A stretch of 64,000 nucleotides of DNA from Chamaecrista fasciculata (GCA_003254925.1 QANZ01021110.1:95691-159690), one strand, 5' to 3'. Counted from the stretch's first letter, positions 24,372 to 38,704 are shown. The notes: generated from the sequence alone by a model not told the origin. Translations and numbers: made by a program.

Positions 24372-25127
24372 ATGTTACGAATTCAAGGGTGTTCCCTTCT
24401 TAATTGTTATTAAATAAGTCGATATTTGCTAAATTAATTTAGATTAAATTTCTTGCTTATTTTTTTATGGCCTGAAAATTTCTTGCTTATTGATACTGAA
24501 ATTTTGTTCACGTTGATCAACTTAATTTCGTGTAAAATTATTTGTTTATTTTCTTAAGAAAAAAAATTGTGTTTCAGGTTTATTATCAGCACTTTTCATC
24601 CTACCTCCTTTCGGAAAAAAATAATTCTAAAGAATAAAGCAAGGATTTTTTTTTTTTAATAATCTAAGCTGTATTGAACTGATCATGACCCCACAAAATA
24701 AAAAAAAAATATTGTAAAAATAAATAAGGGTGAGGGGCGGGGAGAGAGGGGACATTACACTATTTTGTAGAAAAAATAATTAATACATTTGCTCATCCCT
24801 TGGAATAATAAAAATGTAACGTATTAATACTCAAAATTTAACCCGGAATAGAATCACACTTCAAAATTTAGTTATTGAGGTTAGAAAGTACAATCTTATA
24901 AGATGTTTTATACTCAACCAGGCTCGTTATATTATATGCCTCACAAGAGTAGATATTTTCAATGGCTCCACTCTGTGATGCTTTAGTCAGATTTCAAAAA
25001 GTTGGTTAGCCCTTTTACAAATAGCCTTCTTTGATTAAGTTGACCTCTCAATAAAAATACCATTTATAACGATCATAAGCCTTAAGAGGAATTATACCCC
25101 AAAATGCAACTATTAAAATTAGAGAAC
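24372..25127. other. AT-rich intergenic
   Basis: I see no gene or repeat boundary that I can support. Confidence 0.5.
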
Positions 25128-25130
25128 TTA

Positions 25131-25465
25131 GGGGACGTTTGGTACACATTGTTGTTTCATTCCCGAGAATCATATGTCTGGGAATATGATTCCCAGGAAT
25201 ATAAAATTTTATGTTTGGATGAGTTAAAACAGTCATGGAATTATTTTTGCAATATTCCCAAGAATATTACAATATTATGTGTTTGGTTCAACTTTGATAA
25301 TCTTGAAAATGTTTAATACTTTTCCAAATATGTCCTTGAATTTTTATTCTCAAATAATAGTTTATTAAATGTAGTAATTATGCAAAACAATTCATGAAAA
25401 TACCTTTAAAAAATGTGCTTTGTTTCCACATCATACAAAAATAGTTCTATCGATCTCTATCACAA

Positions 25466-25534
<69 letters not shown>

Positions 25535-25953
25535 TCTATCATAATTAAAATTTTTAAATAAAATTAATAATTTCATAAAAAAAAAATGATTTCAAAATAT
25601 AATGTCCATAATTCTTCAAATAATAAAATAGTCTAAAAAAGTCATTGCTCAAAATATAATTAATAGAATTCTCAAAATAAAATTTAGTTAAAATGGAAAG
25701 AGATTGTAGAATAAAATTTAGTTACTCAAGTTAAATAAGCGTAATTTAGTCATTTTAAGTAGATCAAAATAATCCCATTCCATGGGATTAGACTAATCCC
25801 ACCCCTAAGGTGTGGATTAGAAAGTTGTCATTTCATAGGATTATGTATTTCTTGGACTAATTTTTTTAATTTGTGTAACAAACACGGGATTAGCCTATGA
25901 TGGAGCTCATAATCCTAGAACTATTTTTTTAAAACCGTCTGTGAAACGCCCCC
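25131..25953. mobile_element. PIF/Harbinger-like element with internal (TAA)n
   Basis: An 823-bp element with ends GGGGACGTTTGGTACAC / GTCTGTGAAACGCCCCC and a TTA duplication (25128-25130 and 25954-25956). An uninterrupted (TAA)n array of about 23 units lies at 25466-25534. There is no transposase ORF, so it is non-autonomous. Confidence 0.7.
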
Positions 25954-25956
25954 TTA

Positions 25957-27640
25957 AGATCTTATAATAATATGTTTTATATTTAACAACTTCTTGGAAA
26001 CCATTAACAACCCTCATTCTCTTACCCTAGAACATCACCACCACATTTCATCGCCGCCGTCCACTTTGTCCTTGTTTTCGTCGACATGGTCCTTCTTATC
26101 GTCGTCCTCAGCTTTCTGGTCTCCCCTAAATTATGTCTTTCTCATCATCCCCTCTCCTTCCTATACAACCACCTCTCTCACCCATCTTCTTTATTTTGCC
26201 TCTCTCTTCAAAGGGGTTTTGAAGTTACTTTACTTCTCAATTTCGACGACCATGATGGCACCATCACCGGAGATTGCGTGTTAACGCCAGGAGCTAGAGT
26301 TATTGGTATTTCTGTTTGATTTCTCTATATTCGAGGCTCACCGACAAGTTTGTTTGTGGTTGCCGAAACTGTGAAAAATAGAGGGGATAGATTTTTCAGG
26401 TTTCTCAATTGCAAGGACCAGTTTGTTAAAGATGACAAACATTCTGGATTGTTCTGTAATTAGTTAGGGACTCGTGTGAAAGAAACATTTTGAGAGAATG
26501 AAGGATTTCTAAATAATAGAAACTTAAGGACCTTAAAAGTTAAAAAAAAATTCGAGTTGGGGTATAATTGACTCAAATGTGAAACATTGAGAGTATAATT
26601 GACCAAAAAAACATTGGGGGTATAACTAAAAATGACCTCATACATTAGAAATCCTAAAATAAATGTTTAATATTGATAATACGTGTGAAGATATTCAAAA
26701 TTTACTTGTTGATCTTAAAATATGAAATTAGAAATTATCTATGTATTGTTTAAAATAAATAAAACATAAATTATAATAACTACTGAAACTCTATTTTTAT
26801 TATATATATATATATATTATTGTTTTAGTATTTCTTGAATTTCTTTCATCAATTGTCGGTGATAAATTTGATTTTATTGTCAATATTACCTTTCTATCTA
26901 ATTTTTAATTAAATTAATGACATGCACTATTTAGTGATGATGAAATGATATTATTATTAATAACATAATATTATTAGTTAATGATGTGAGATATTATATT
27001 AATTATAACATAAACAATGCTTTCTAAAATTATAAATGAATTAATATCACAACATGAATTTTTTAACAAGTACAAAACCTCATTTTTTAAACATACGAAA
27101 GAGTTTTCAGGATCATGAATCAGGTGAAGAGGCTAACTCTAAGCCCATTAAGTATAATTATGGTTGGATAAAATTTTCTTTGCCTATTTAATAAGTTAAT
27201 TACTTGATTTTAGTATTAATTTCAAATCATATTTATTTTTAGAATATTTTTAATATAATTAAAATGATTGCGATAATTCATATCTTAGTAGTAGCTTCGA
27301 TTATTTTAATGTTATTATGATGTATTATGAAATTTTAAAAATATCTGAACTTGTGATTTTATATTATGTTATTATCATATAATTTAATAATATAATTTGA
27401 ATTTTCTATTTGTTATTTTACATCATATCATACTCAGTAATTTATTTTTAAAATATTTAATTAACAATTTAAGAATCTTAACCTGTTTGAAAAGCTAAAC
27501 CTAATAAAGTAAGGTGACAAATAGTTAGGCTGGATATACTCTATATTAAAATTTTTATAGATAAATTAAAATAAGTAAACTTCCTCTAAAAATTATTTAT
27601 TTAGTTCAATGAAAATTATAGATGCATATAAAATAAAATA
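25957..27640. other. Intergenic; GC-richer patch at 26000-26320
   Basis: A patch with two overlapping ORFs (25994-26284 and 26086-26319) is less AT-rich than its flanks, but neither translation shows a recognisable domain. It may be a decayed gene or element leader. 26400-26640 holds repeated 'GGGTATAATTGAC' motifs. The rest is AT-rich. Confidence 0.35.
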
Positions 27641-28265
27641 GGCCAAAGTGCAATTTTAGTCCCCTATCTTTTGGTCAGGTTGCAAATCAACTCATTATTT
27701 TTTTTGCATTTTTTATATCGTATCTTTGTAAAAAGTTTAACTATTAGTTCTACACCCATTTCCGTCCGGAAGTGGATCCTCTGTAGTGTACAGTTTATGC
27801 AGTGTAAAGAGAGAATGAAAGAGTTAGAGAGAGAAGTGTGGGTCCCACTATTATTTTCTCTCTCTAACTCTTTCTTTCTCTCTCTAAAATGTATGAAAAT
27901 GTACAAAAATTAGATTGCAGAGGATCCAAGTCCTTTTCGTTCCTCTTCCTCCGTTAACACTGACGCGACATGTTGATGTGACGAGCTAAATGCTAAAGTA
28001 TAATTTTGCTTTCTTATCTTTGGGGTAAGTAGCGATTTTGGTCCTAAATCTTTTTTCCTTTGCAATTTTGGTCCCCCAGCCATCTCTCTCTCTCTCTCTC
28101 TCTCCTGCAAGTTAACAACATCACACTTAATATGGGAGATAAACGAAATTTAGGGTAAGACTAACGGTGGAACATTTTGCAAATACATGAGACTAAATCT
28201 CTACAAAAATAAAAATAGGATAATGGCTTGATTTGCAATCAGATAAAAAAATAGAGATATGTAAA
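27640..28265. repeat. Foldback element with nested small MITE
   Basis: The outer arms (about 27662-27740 and 28165-28260) share TTGCAAATCAA and CTATCTTTT-type blocks in inverted order. Inside, 27773-27930 is a smaller foldback with ends TGGATCCTCTG / CAGAGGATCCA and GA/CT-rich arms around GTGGGTCCCAC. A diverged relative of the small element occurs at about 28318-28510. Confidence 0.5.
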
Positions 28266-29222
28266 AGTAACTATGATGTTTAAGTTAATTTAAGATTTTG
28301 GAAAAACAAGTTAAAGATGGAAGTCGATTTTATGCATTTTCACTCTTTACATTTTGTGTGTATTTTAGAGAAATAGAAGAAGTAGAGAGATAACGTGAGT
28401 TTCAGAAAATAATAAATATGAGGACTCACACTTTTTTTCTCTACCTCTTCCTTTGTGTCTCTAAAATTCACAAAAAATGCAAAGGATGAAATGCAAAGTA
28501 TCCGAATCTGATTAAAGATAGAGTTTATGGAGACTGAAATAGTATAACGTGAAATTTGTTAGTAGAGGGACATTTATCGTGATATTAGTTCAGTATATCT
28601 CATAATTTTCTCGTGATCATACTTTGATAACATCAAATATAATGTACGAAGTTCACTTGTAACAGTCATATATGAACGATTGACTGACATAGATGTGGTT
28701 AAAGGCGATTGATTAAGAAAATCGGTTTAAGATGTATCATTAACAATAAAAGAATTTATAATGAACAAAATGAAAAACAATAAAAAAAAAGAAGACAATT
28801 TTTTTAAAAAATAATATATATATAGATAGATATATAAATCCAAAATAAGGATTTGAATTCATGTAACAACAATTGGTTAAAGAAAACAATAATAATATTC
28901 TTTTCCTAAGTTGGTGCTTTTTGGCGGACGAGACAACCTGCTACCAGTTGTTGCGGCTGTTTGTAGAGAGAGAAATGATTTTTAATAGAGAGAGAGAAAG
29001 AAAGAGAGAGAAGTAGAGAGAGAAAGAGCACAACACCACCAAAAACAACAATTTTCTTGAGAGAGAAAGAGAAGGAAACAGATGGCGACTGCTGCTATTG
29101 CTACTCTCTGAACAAAAATGAAGATGGGATCTCACTCTCAGACTTAGACTCACCACCACATTCACTTCTACTACCATTTCCACCACTACTCTCTACTCTC
29201 TCTCTCTCTCTCTCTCCAATTC

Positions 29223-29309
29223 GCTTCTTCTTCTTCTTCTTCTTCTTCTTCTTCTTCTTCTTCTTCTTCTTCTTCTTCTTCTTCTTCTTCTTCTTCTTCT
29301 TCTTCTTCA
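29223..29309 (+). repeat. (TTC)n microsatellite in the leader of SHOU4-like copy 2
   Basis: About 29 TTC units follow a (CT)n tract and end at TTCTTCAG|GTATAC, a clear splice donor at 29311. Long pyrimidine tracts are common in plant 5' leaders; this one should be length-polymorphic. Copy 1 has a TTC tract on the intron side of its equivalent donor. Confidence 0.8.
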
Positions 29310-30763
29310 GGTATACCTTTTTACTCTTTTATTCTCACTATCCCCATCATCTAAATGAAAACGAAAATGGGGTTTTAGTTTGCTTTGATTTTCATTTGCC
29401 CTATGAATTCTTGTAGAATTTGTGTTTCTTTGAATTATTATCAATTGTCGCTGAATTTCCTCATACCCCATTTGTTTATTTTGTCAATTTTGATGCTCAC
29501 TGGTCTTTGAGAGAAGCTACTAGTAATGATAATTAAGAACAAGACCCGTGAATCATTCCACTTTTGAATACTAAGTGTTTTGCTCATTGCTTTGGTTTGG
29601 ATCTCAGAAACTGCTTGCGCTTTTGGTTTTCTCTTCCTTTACCCGAAATGTTCAAAGATCTAATCGAGTCATGGTTCCCGAATTTCGTTTTTTGTTAGAT
29701 CCACTGATAGTAGATTCACTTTTATTTATGATAGTTGATTATCCACTTGCAGTATGTATATACGTATTTTAGCTTGTATTCAACTAGTCGTGCAGAGACA
29801 AGATAATGTAAACACTAGCTAAATTAGTGTCTTACATTTGTGTCTGATTAAAGTGTAAGCCATTCTTGACTCATTAGTCTTTAATTTGAATCTAAACTTT
29901 GAAGGTACAAAATCTTATAATGATTGTTTGGCTATTCTGCAATTCCCTCATTTATATTGAAAGATTATGTAGAAATGGGAACTATCAATTGATAAAATTT
30001 AATTTACTGAATATTTAGCTATAACCTGCAGGTCATGGGATTTTGTTGGAATTTTCATTTATTGTTTGAAAAGGGAAGGGGTGCACCTAGTAGTATGGGA
30101 GAATGCAGGGTTTTCTCCTCACTCACTTTATATGAAACTATTTCCAATACATTTAAGAGGACGATCTTTATTCTTGTCGTTTGTCCTTTATTTTTTTGTT
30201 TCCTCGACTCATTTATTTCTCTTGGGATCATCATTGCCCTTATGTCTTGCTGTATATATGTCGATTGTGTACCTTTTTGGTCGAATTTATTGAGAGTCTT
30301 CCTTTTCGGGTTTTGGCCGATATCATTGATTGTTTAGACTAACTTGCTTGAACTTTCAGCATATGACAAATCACCATTTCTATTCAATAAATGAAAAGAA
30401 AAAATAGGAAGGAAAGAGGATAAATTGGATTAGATGTTTAGTGGAACTTGATTTGAGAAATGTGCTGCACTGTTACTAGTTTGTTGAAAGTTTGAGTGGA
30501 TTAAGAATTGGAACCTTAAGGTTATTTGCTAGATGATAAAGTTCGAACAAGATATTTACATTTTGGCTATGATATCTCGATCCTAAACTATACAATGAGG
30601 AATTGTGTTTTTTTTTCTCTATAAATAAATTTAGACGTATCTATCGCCTCATTAATGTGTTAAATTATGGCAGTAACTTCTGTTTCAATTGACTTCTCCA
30701 TTTCGCTTTTTGCAGTTGTGTTTTGAACTACTTATCTCTTTTGGGTTACTTAAAAGAAACTTG

Positions 30764-33700
30764 ATGGGTTCAAGATTCCCATCTCATCAGCTCAGTAATG
30801 GCCTGTATGTATCAGGCCGCCCTGAACAACCTAAAGAAAAGACTCCAACCATGAGCTCTGTTGCCATGCCCTATACTGGTGGTGACATCAAGAAGTCAGG
30901 AGAATTGGGAAAAATGTTTGATATCCCAATGGATGGTTCAAAATCTAGAAAGTCTGGTCAATTAAGTGGTGCTCCCTTAAGGATTGGATCATTTGCCGGT
31001 GTTGCTTCGCATTCTGGACCTCTCATGCCAAATGCAGCAGCTCGTGCTAGGTATACCACATCAGGTAATGTGTCCATGGGAGGCATGTCTACTTCAACTT
31101 CAATGAAAAAGACCAACTCTAGTCCATTGAACAAACATGGAGAACCAGTTAAGAAGTCATCTGGACCTCAATCTGGTGGAGTCACACGCCAAAACTCTGG
31201 TTCAATTCCACCAGTTCTTCCCACTACTGGTCTTATAACATCTGAGCCGCTAAATTCATTTGGGGCTCCAAGGAAGGTATCTGGTCCATTAGAGTCCATG
31301 GGATCAATAAAATCGCATAGTTTCTCTGTTGCTCAGAATCCAGCTGTGACCACTCTTAGCCTCGAAGATGAATATTCCTTCAGGAGGAATTTCCCAAAGC
31401 CAATTTTTTGGTCTGTGATTCCGATTTTTATTATGGGATTCATTGCTGGTGGCTTTATTTATGGAGCTGTACACAGTGTCATTCTCCTCATTGTTGTAGT
31501 AATTCTTTTTGTTGTTGTTGCTGCATTATTTACTTGGAATAGTTGTTATGGGAGGGGAGGCATTGTTGGCTTCATTTCACGTTATCCTGATGCTGAGCTT
31601 CGAACTGCTAAGGATGGGCAATTTGTGAAGGTTTCTGGGGTATGTAACTAGAATAATATTGACCTATACTTGTATAGAACAATTAAATCAGAGAATAATC
31701 ATGAAAAGCTCATGAACATGAAAATTGAACCTGAACCACCCATCCGCTTATTGATTGACTTCTTGTTCATCTGTTGGATGGACAAGTGATCTTTATGTAA
31801 CTGATATCCTCAGATAATTACGACCTGTGTGGTTAGTTGGTGTCTTTTGTCTATAAATGTATTGTTTCTAAACATTGTTTATATGTTTGTTTATAAAAGA
31901 GAGAAATTGACCAATGATTTGTTGTGTATTTTGAAGGTTGTTACATGTGGTAATGTATCTCTTGAGTCCTCCTTTCGAAAAGTCCCTAGATGTGTTTATA
32001 CATCTACTAGCTTATATGAATATCGAGGATGGGGTTCCAAAGCAGCCAACCCAAAGCATCACCGTTTTACATGGGGACTCAGATCAGTAGAGGTAGTTGG
32101 AAAAATCCATTGAGTATTTTTTATATAAATATATTTTTTCAATTTACTAATACATTTTTGTTTTGTTTCCCTAGTTTGGGCATATAATGTATAAATATTA
32201 CTTTTAGGGACTTCTCAGTAAGCCTTGACCATCGAGATGGATTAGATATTGCTCTTTCTGATAAGCATGCATTTTGATTATGATTATTTTCTCACATTTT
32301 CCCTTCCATTGTTGAATCTCTTCCTTTGCTTCCCCTCATAAGCATGCATTTTTTTTGCTTTATTTCTGTTTATTCTCTTTTTTTTTAAAAAAAAAACAAT
32401 AAAAGAATGTGGTTTCAAGGTGTACTTCACTAGCACTGTGATAGAATGCATTTCTAGATGGATGCGCCAAACTTCTTTATTTTCTTGTACTTCTTTAGTG
32501 TTTGTGTCAACACAACTGCTTAAGTCTCTACATGGTTTGAAAGTTTTAACTCACTTGGTATTTTCTTGATCGTAGAGCCGGCCTCCTTCCAGTCCTCTAT
32601 AATTGCATCATGGTATTAGTCTTCGTGGGATATGTTAACATATTACGTCTTAATTAAGATAGTTGATCAAGATAGTTGAAAATTGTTACAAAGCCAGTTG
32701 GCTTCTCTTTTGGTTTCTAAAATTTTTCAAAGTTTTGGTTTCTAATATATATAGTATTGCTATCCTTAACTGTTACTCTCTGTTGTTCATTATTACTTAC
32801 TTTTGGAATAAAAAATCATAGGTAAATAGAAAAATAGTGTTAAAAGCACTCTTTTGATCAATTCTCTCCTTATAATGGATTCTTATCTTTATTGGAAGAT
32901 CTGAGTTCATGCTGCTTCTAATTTTTGGTGATTTATGCTTGTGCTGATTGAAGCAATAACTATTGTGAGAGTGTTTTGTTGCTGTTGTCCAATGTGTGTA
33001 TAAGTTTTGAAAGTTTTAGGTTCAATTCTATTCAATTTCAGTATATCTTATATTATATGGCTCCACCCCTTTTTGGTCGTCCTCATTTTATGCTTTATAA
33101 AACTTTATACTAAAATTTAATTAACAAAATATTAATTGCTTATTGTTTAATTACATATTAAAAAGAAAATAGAGGACGTGCTTTCAATTTTTTTTACCTG
33201 CTTCGCCGTTCATTGCAAACGTGTATAAGAACGTGGGCCTGTACATGCTATTTGTTTTTTTGGTCCAATCCGTGCATGCTATTGGAAAGTATTGTATATG
33301 TTGCACAGTTTATTTTTTATCACATTGCACAGTAAATTAAGCTTTATATGTCAAATTATTATTGCTTCTATATTTGCATATTTTTAATTAAATTAATTTA
33401 AATTATATATATATATATATTTGGCCAAGAGTTTTAGTACATACATTTTTTTATATATCCTCTTTTCTATTATTTTCACATTTGGGGCTTAAATTTACCT
33501 TGTGTTTTATTTTTTATGCAGAGGCATGTGGTGGATTTTTACATATCTGATTTCCAATCTGGATTGAGAGCGTTGGTTAAAACAGGTTACGGTGCTAAAG
33601 TGACTCCTTATGTTGATGATTCTGTTGTAATTGATGTCAACCTTTCCAATAAAGACATGTTGCCAGAGTTTGTTCGATGGTTGGGACATAGAAACCTTTC

Positions 33701-34171
33701 AAATGATGATAGTATAATGCGATTAAAAGAAGGGTATAGTACTTTCTCCTTTTAAAAAGTTGAAAATTTTCCTGCTATTCAGTGATACAAATGCAAACTG
33801 CTTAAGATATTCCTTTTCCTTTAATTGTTGGGAAAGTGGAAAACTGCGTACTGTTGCTATCGGCAACATTTGTTAGTGATAGGTAGTAGCTGTTCTATGT
33901 GCCAAATATCCCTGGATAGGCCAGATGTTCTTATGAGATTCCCATTATGACTATTATGATTTTTATTATTTTGTGTAGGTTTATTAAAGAAGGTAGCACA
34001 GTAAGCGTAATGGGTGTTGTTCAAAGAAACGAGAATGTGCTAGTGATTGTCCCTCCACCTGAGCCTTTAAATACTGGATGCCAATGGGCTAAATGTATAT
34101 TTCCTGCCAACCTTGATGGTATTGTTTTGAGGTGTGAGGATACATCCAAGATTGATGTAATTCCAGTGTAG
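30764..34171 (+). CDS. SHOU4L: SHOU4/SHOU4-like membrane protein (copy 2)
   Basis: Coding exons are 30764-31639, 31937-32092, 33522-33733 and 33979-34171. They join in frame to 478 residues, with a leader exon ending at 29310 and an acceptor at 30715. The ATG was chosen because MGSRFPSHQLSNGLYVSGRP matches copy 1 and the Arabidopsis proteins; the frame is open 25 codons further upstream, but those codons cross the acceptor. Features are a Ser/Gly/Pro-rich N-terminus with SGP repeats, two membrane-spanning segments (about residues 213-257), and the conserved C-terminal domain ending CEDTSKIDVIPV. The last three exons are exactly the lengths of those in copy 1 (156, 212, 193 bp). The family's known role is restraint of cellulose synthase complex exocytosis. 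No lesion is visible. Confidence 0.95.
33049..33125. repeat. Dispersed repeat in intron 3 of SHOU4-like copy 2
   Basis: Second copy of the block described at 15551-15625. No protein is encoded and the family is unknown. Confidence 0.6.
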
Positions 34172-34174
34172 TTA

Positions 34175-35275
34175 TGCTTGTGCACTCCAGAAAGTAGGTA
34201 TTATTCTTTCAAGAAACATTTTCGTCCCATATCTCAAGTTGATTATGTTTGTAAGTGTGATGATTCTTAAGTTGGCATCGAAATTTTTTTCCTTGTTTTC
34301 TTTGTTTATCAGTTTACTCTAGTTTGTTGTATAGTTAATTGAAGTTTCTATTCTTTTAGTTCTCCTAAGAAGTTTATTCTTTTTTCAATGTATGTTGGTT
34401 TTGTTTAGTGAGAATTTGTTATCAGAGGAACTTGCTGTTATCTAATTGTGAAGAGAATCTTAGAATACCTGAATATGGGTGGAATTGATAAAAAATACTT
34501 TACAATATTTGTTTCACTCTTTATTTGTTGGCATCCTATACATCAATGCCTTTTGTATCTTGTGTTACACTGAGTTATGGTCTATTTAGTGAAATTTGAA
34601 GGTGTAGTGAGTTAGGACAGGAAACTGTAATGGTAGCCAAAGTTTTGTTTTGGTTTTTTACATGTATTCTCCACATTCCATTTGATACATACTATATGTG
34701 GCCATCTCTTCTAATGAAAATTCAAAGATTTATCATGTTGCTAGAGACTAGCCTCGTTTTTTTTTTTTAAGTTTTCTACATTTATTCTCCACATCCTGAT
34801 TGAAGAATTGTTAAGTACTAAATGTGAGTATCACTTCCACCAAATGAGTACCGCTTCCAAAAGGAATTCAAATAAAGATTTATCATGTTGTGAAAAACTA
34901 ATCTTTTTTTCTAGATGCAACCTCTCTTGGTAGTTAAAGTCTGCAACAACTTTTTTCCTCAAAATCAGAGCCAACTTGTAATATATAGAAGCAAATCCCA
35001 AATCAAACATAAAAAAGTTAATACATATGTGAACGACCAACCCAAGTCATAAGAACTACCTCAAGTTTCTGCATCACAAGAGTTGCTTCAAGCACTCCAT
35101 AATTGCTACCTTCTGACATCACTCTTCCATCCACACAGATATATTTGAATTCTTCTCTTGATCTAATTAATCCAGAACCATATTATCAATGAAAATATTG
35201 TAGATATATAATTCTTAAAGTGTGGGACAATCAACTATGCATGAAATTTATTAACAAACTAGATTTAGGTTAAAG
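34175..35275. other. 3' flank of SHOU4-like copy 2; possible exon relic
   Basis: The first part should hold the 3' UTR. On the minus strand, 35162-35060 is open, flanked by a TTAATTAG acceptor-like site and GAG|GTAG, and contains YICVDGRVMSEGSNYG. I cannot assign a family or find partner exons, so it may be a relic. Confidence 0.3.
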
Positions 35276-36706
35276 ACCTTACCATAGCCGCTAAGAAGCT
35301 TGAAAACTTGGAAAGAGTGTTGGGGGTGAAAACTTGTAATACCAAAGTTCACATGGGATATCTGTTGGAGATTGTGCCCTAGGGCCAATCATTTTGTATA
35401 TGTTCTGAACATATAGATTAATTTATGGAGATAAATTATGTCGTTATCATATTATTAGCATGTTTACTATGATAGCAATCCGTGATTAATTATGTGATAA
35501 TTAATCTAAATCTGTCCCTGGTCGATTGTTTTCGTGGGAGCGAAAATGAACTAAGACCAGCATAACCTCGGTGCATAGAGATGCATGCACTAGATGCTTG
35601 AACGAGAGTCATGGTGCAATTATGTAAAGGGTTACAAGTTGCTGGACTGACCCGGAGAGTCCTGCATGGGTTTAGTCATCAGCTTGCCTCTCCTGTACGC
35701 CTGTCATGACGCCTTAGACATGTGGTCATCATTATTCTGGCGTTGCAGTTGTCAGACTTTGGCCTAGTCTAACGTTGCCCGTAGCAGGGTAGCCATAAGG
35801 GCTAGGTACGGGTTTGGTTGATTGCCGTGCCGAGGAATGTGGATTGGCCAAAATGGGATTTTGTTCCTCATTAAATGAGAGATATCTAACTGGCGCCCTC
35901 GATGAGTCTATCCAAGGAAATGCGTGGCCACACTGGGAAATGGGACTTACTCAAGAAGATCGAGAAAGTTGTGGTTTGGATTAAGGATGACTTTCCCGTG
36001 CCTTATCCAGAACCAAGATATCGTGTGACAATAGGGTCTATGACAAGGTGGTACTAAGGTTAAGTCGGTTTTGGTAAAAACGATAACTCACGTGTTTTGG
36101 GTAGTTGTGATGGCTTGCTAGAGTCCGCTCACGACTTGTAAGTCATAGAGATGGCTTGCTGCCAACTTCACGTGAGGCCTGCTGGGTCACACATGAGCAG
36201 GATCAGGACACCGCTTAAAAGGGACAAGAATTAGGGTTAATTCGTGAATCACTTCGGTGACACAATTTAAGACATAGCAAAATGTTTGGGACATTAAGTC
36301 TTGTCTTAAGTAATCTACAGTTGTGATATATTTAAATTTGTAGGACAAGTTTAAATATAATAATTGTTAAATAGTTAATAGGGATTAATCTATTTACAAT
36401 TATAATATTAGGGAATAATAAATCAGATAAGGTTCCTAAAAGTTAGGAGATTATTGATTTATTAAATTCTCCAATATTGTTTTGAGGGTGGCGCCTCTTT
36501 TGATGATTTTATTAATAAAATTGTTTTATTAATTAAAGTCATGAGTTTGAATTCAAAAGATTTGGTCTAGATATCAAAAGATTTGAATCAAAGATATTGG
36601 GGTGATATCTTACCTCAAAATCTTTGGAAGATTATGATTTCCTAATTGTTAGGAATGTTTTTGTTTTATAAAATTCTATAGGATTTTGGGGGAGGATGGC
36701 GCATTG

Positions 36707-38692
36707 TGTAACGCCTTATTACTATATAATTTTAACTTTTTTTTTTTAAAAATCAAAGACAAATAAGAATCTAATTCACACACAAGTAATTAAATTTTTT
36801 TTTAATACTTCTATATTATGCATCTGTTTTAAGTTGTTCTTACATCATAAAGGTTCTTATTAGTAGGACTGTTTGTTAATACAAACCAAAAGAGAGCTTG
36901 TTAATCTATAGTGCTTCCTAATAAGTACAAAATAGTCAGCTGGCAAGCTCAGTATACATATATACTTCTAGATGACAATAACTTTATTTATTATCATATC
37001 TGAGGGCCGTTAAACATATGGGGCCCATTTGACATACCATTCTGCATCGACGGCTCACCCGGTGCGCCGGGATCGTCAAGTACGATTTCTACATTATATA
37101 TGACTCCTATGATCGCTGGGCACAGTCCGCGTCCTGGAACCTCCGCCCACACAAAGTGAAAATCTATACTATAACGGAGTATTGGCATGGTGCTAATCTG
37201 GATACATCATGAAAATAAAAGTGAGAACATATAATTCCCAGTAAGATGAAACAATAATCAATAATATCTTCATAATGTACCCAGCTGTATAAGTTACAGA
37301 AAAATATTTAATTTAAGAAACATCATCTCAAACATAAGCGTGTCATTAATACTGTGTCCGTTGAATTACAGCTTTTCTTTCGTAACGTGTCATGGTGGTG
37401 GCTTTTCTCACTCACCGTCTGTATACCAAGGCGTCCCTTGATCGGATCCGGAACAGAAACCATGGATAAGGTCACCTCCTTTACAAGGATCATTCCCTTA
37501 TTTAATATTTATCACACTTATGGATTTCAAGGTAATAATAACAAATACGGATCATTGCATACTAAATAAATCCATAGTAACACACACACATATATATATA
37601 ACACAGGAGGAGACGCTTGTGTAGGCTGAATCACAATTAATTCCGGTTAATCCTTTTATCACTACATGTAAATTAATTACTAATACATTGAAGCTACAAA
37701 TTAAAATTTAATAGATATAAATATATACATATTGGCATATTGAAATATATATATATTAACATGTTTATATAAATTTATAAGTATATAAATATTTGTACTT
37801 ATATATACATATATATATATATATAATATAGATATATATATATATATAATTAGATATTTTAGATATATCTAGGCATCAGGATAGAAGAAAGAACTTATAT
37901 AGATGTATATAATATAAATACTATATTAGATAACTATATATATATATATATGCAGACAATAAATTATACTATGTAAAAGCATCAAGTTAAGTCAAACTAT
38001 TACCAAAAAGAAAAGGAAGCTAGTAACAGTAACGTCTTTTTATGAGAACAATTAAGTATATATATATATATAGATATATAGAGAGTGTAGGAATTGTTAA
38101 TTTGTAAACTGTTAAAGAAACTCTTCCATAACAATTTTTTTTTAAAATTCATTTTAAGTTTCATACGCACACAGCCCCGTCCCTGAGATAGATATATAAA
38201 TATACTGTATGTATGTATGTATGTATGTATGTGTGAGTACCAACTGTTTTAAAAGTGAAAAGCTCATAATAAGATAGTTTAGAATATAAGAGGAAAGTAT
38301 TTTATAAGTACTATATCAGATTTGAGAAAACGTTTTGCTTCTTCTTACCTAGCACTCTCACTGCTCCTTCAACCACGGACTGATTTTTACTCCTTTCACT
38401 TTCAGTCTTTAGGTGCTTTTTTCCAGTGTGGGTCCTTATGAATATTTATAGAGCATAAACTAGTTTTCTTTTTCAGGAAGTATCCATTAGCTGTTGCCTT
38501 TACACTTCTTCATTTGATTGGTTGTTTTTTTAATGCTTAGTTAATATTGCCTACCTCACCAATATGCACGTGGCAAGCTTGGCACCAAGTGAATGAATTA
38601 CAATTATGAAATTTACAGTATATTTATTGGCTACAGCTTCTGGATTAGCACTTATTTTATTATTATTATTATTATTATTTTAGGATATTACA
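36707..38692 (-). repeat. Gypsy 3' LTR
   Basis: 1986 bp. It is the downstream LTR in element orientation, next to the polypurine tract. It contains long (TA)n tracts around 37740-37960 and a (GTAT)n stretch near 38210. Confidence 0.92.
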
Positions 38693-38704
38693 ATTCCCCC
38701 ATCC
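38693..38704 (-). other. Polypurine tract of the gypsy element
   Basis: The minus strand reads GGATGGGGGAAT directly before the 3' LTR, the expected plus-strand primer position. Confidence 0.75.

Noticed and set aside
25994-26319. Protein-coding gene
   Set aside because: Two overlapping frames of similar quality, no domain, no supported splice structure; kept only as an unassigned patch.
29057-29416. 119-codon ORF with a long poly-Phe run
   Set aside because: It is a translation of the (TTC)n leader microsatellite of the SHOU4-like gene; the splice donor at 29311 lies inside it.
30035-30337. 100-codon ORF with hydrophobic segments
   Set aside because: It lies in the leader intron of SHOU4-like copy 2, has T-rich intron composition and no recognisable domain.
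35060-35162. A named gene on the minus strand
   Set aside because: One exon-like open stretch only; no partner exon joins in frame and no family is recognised.
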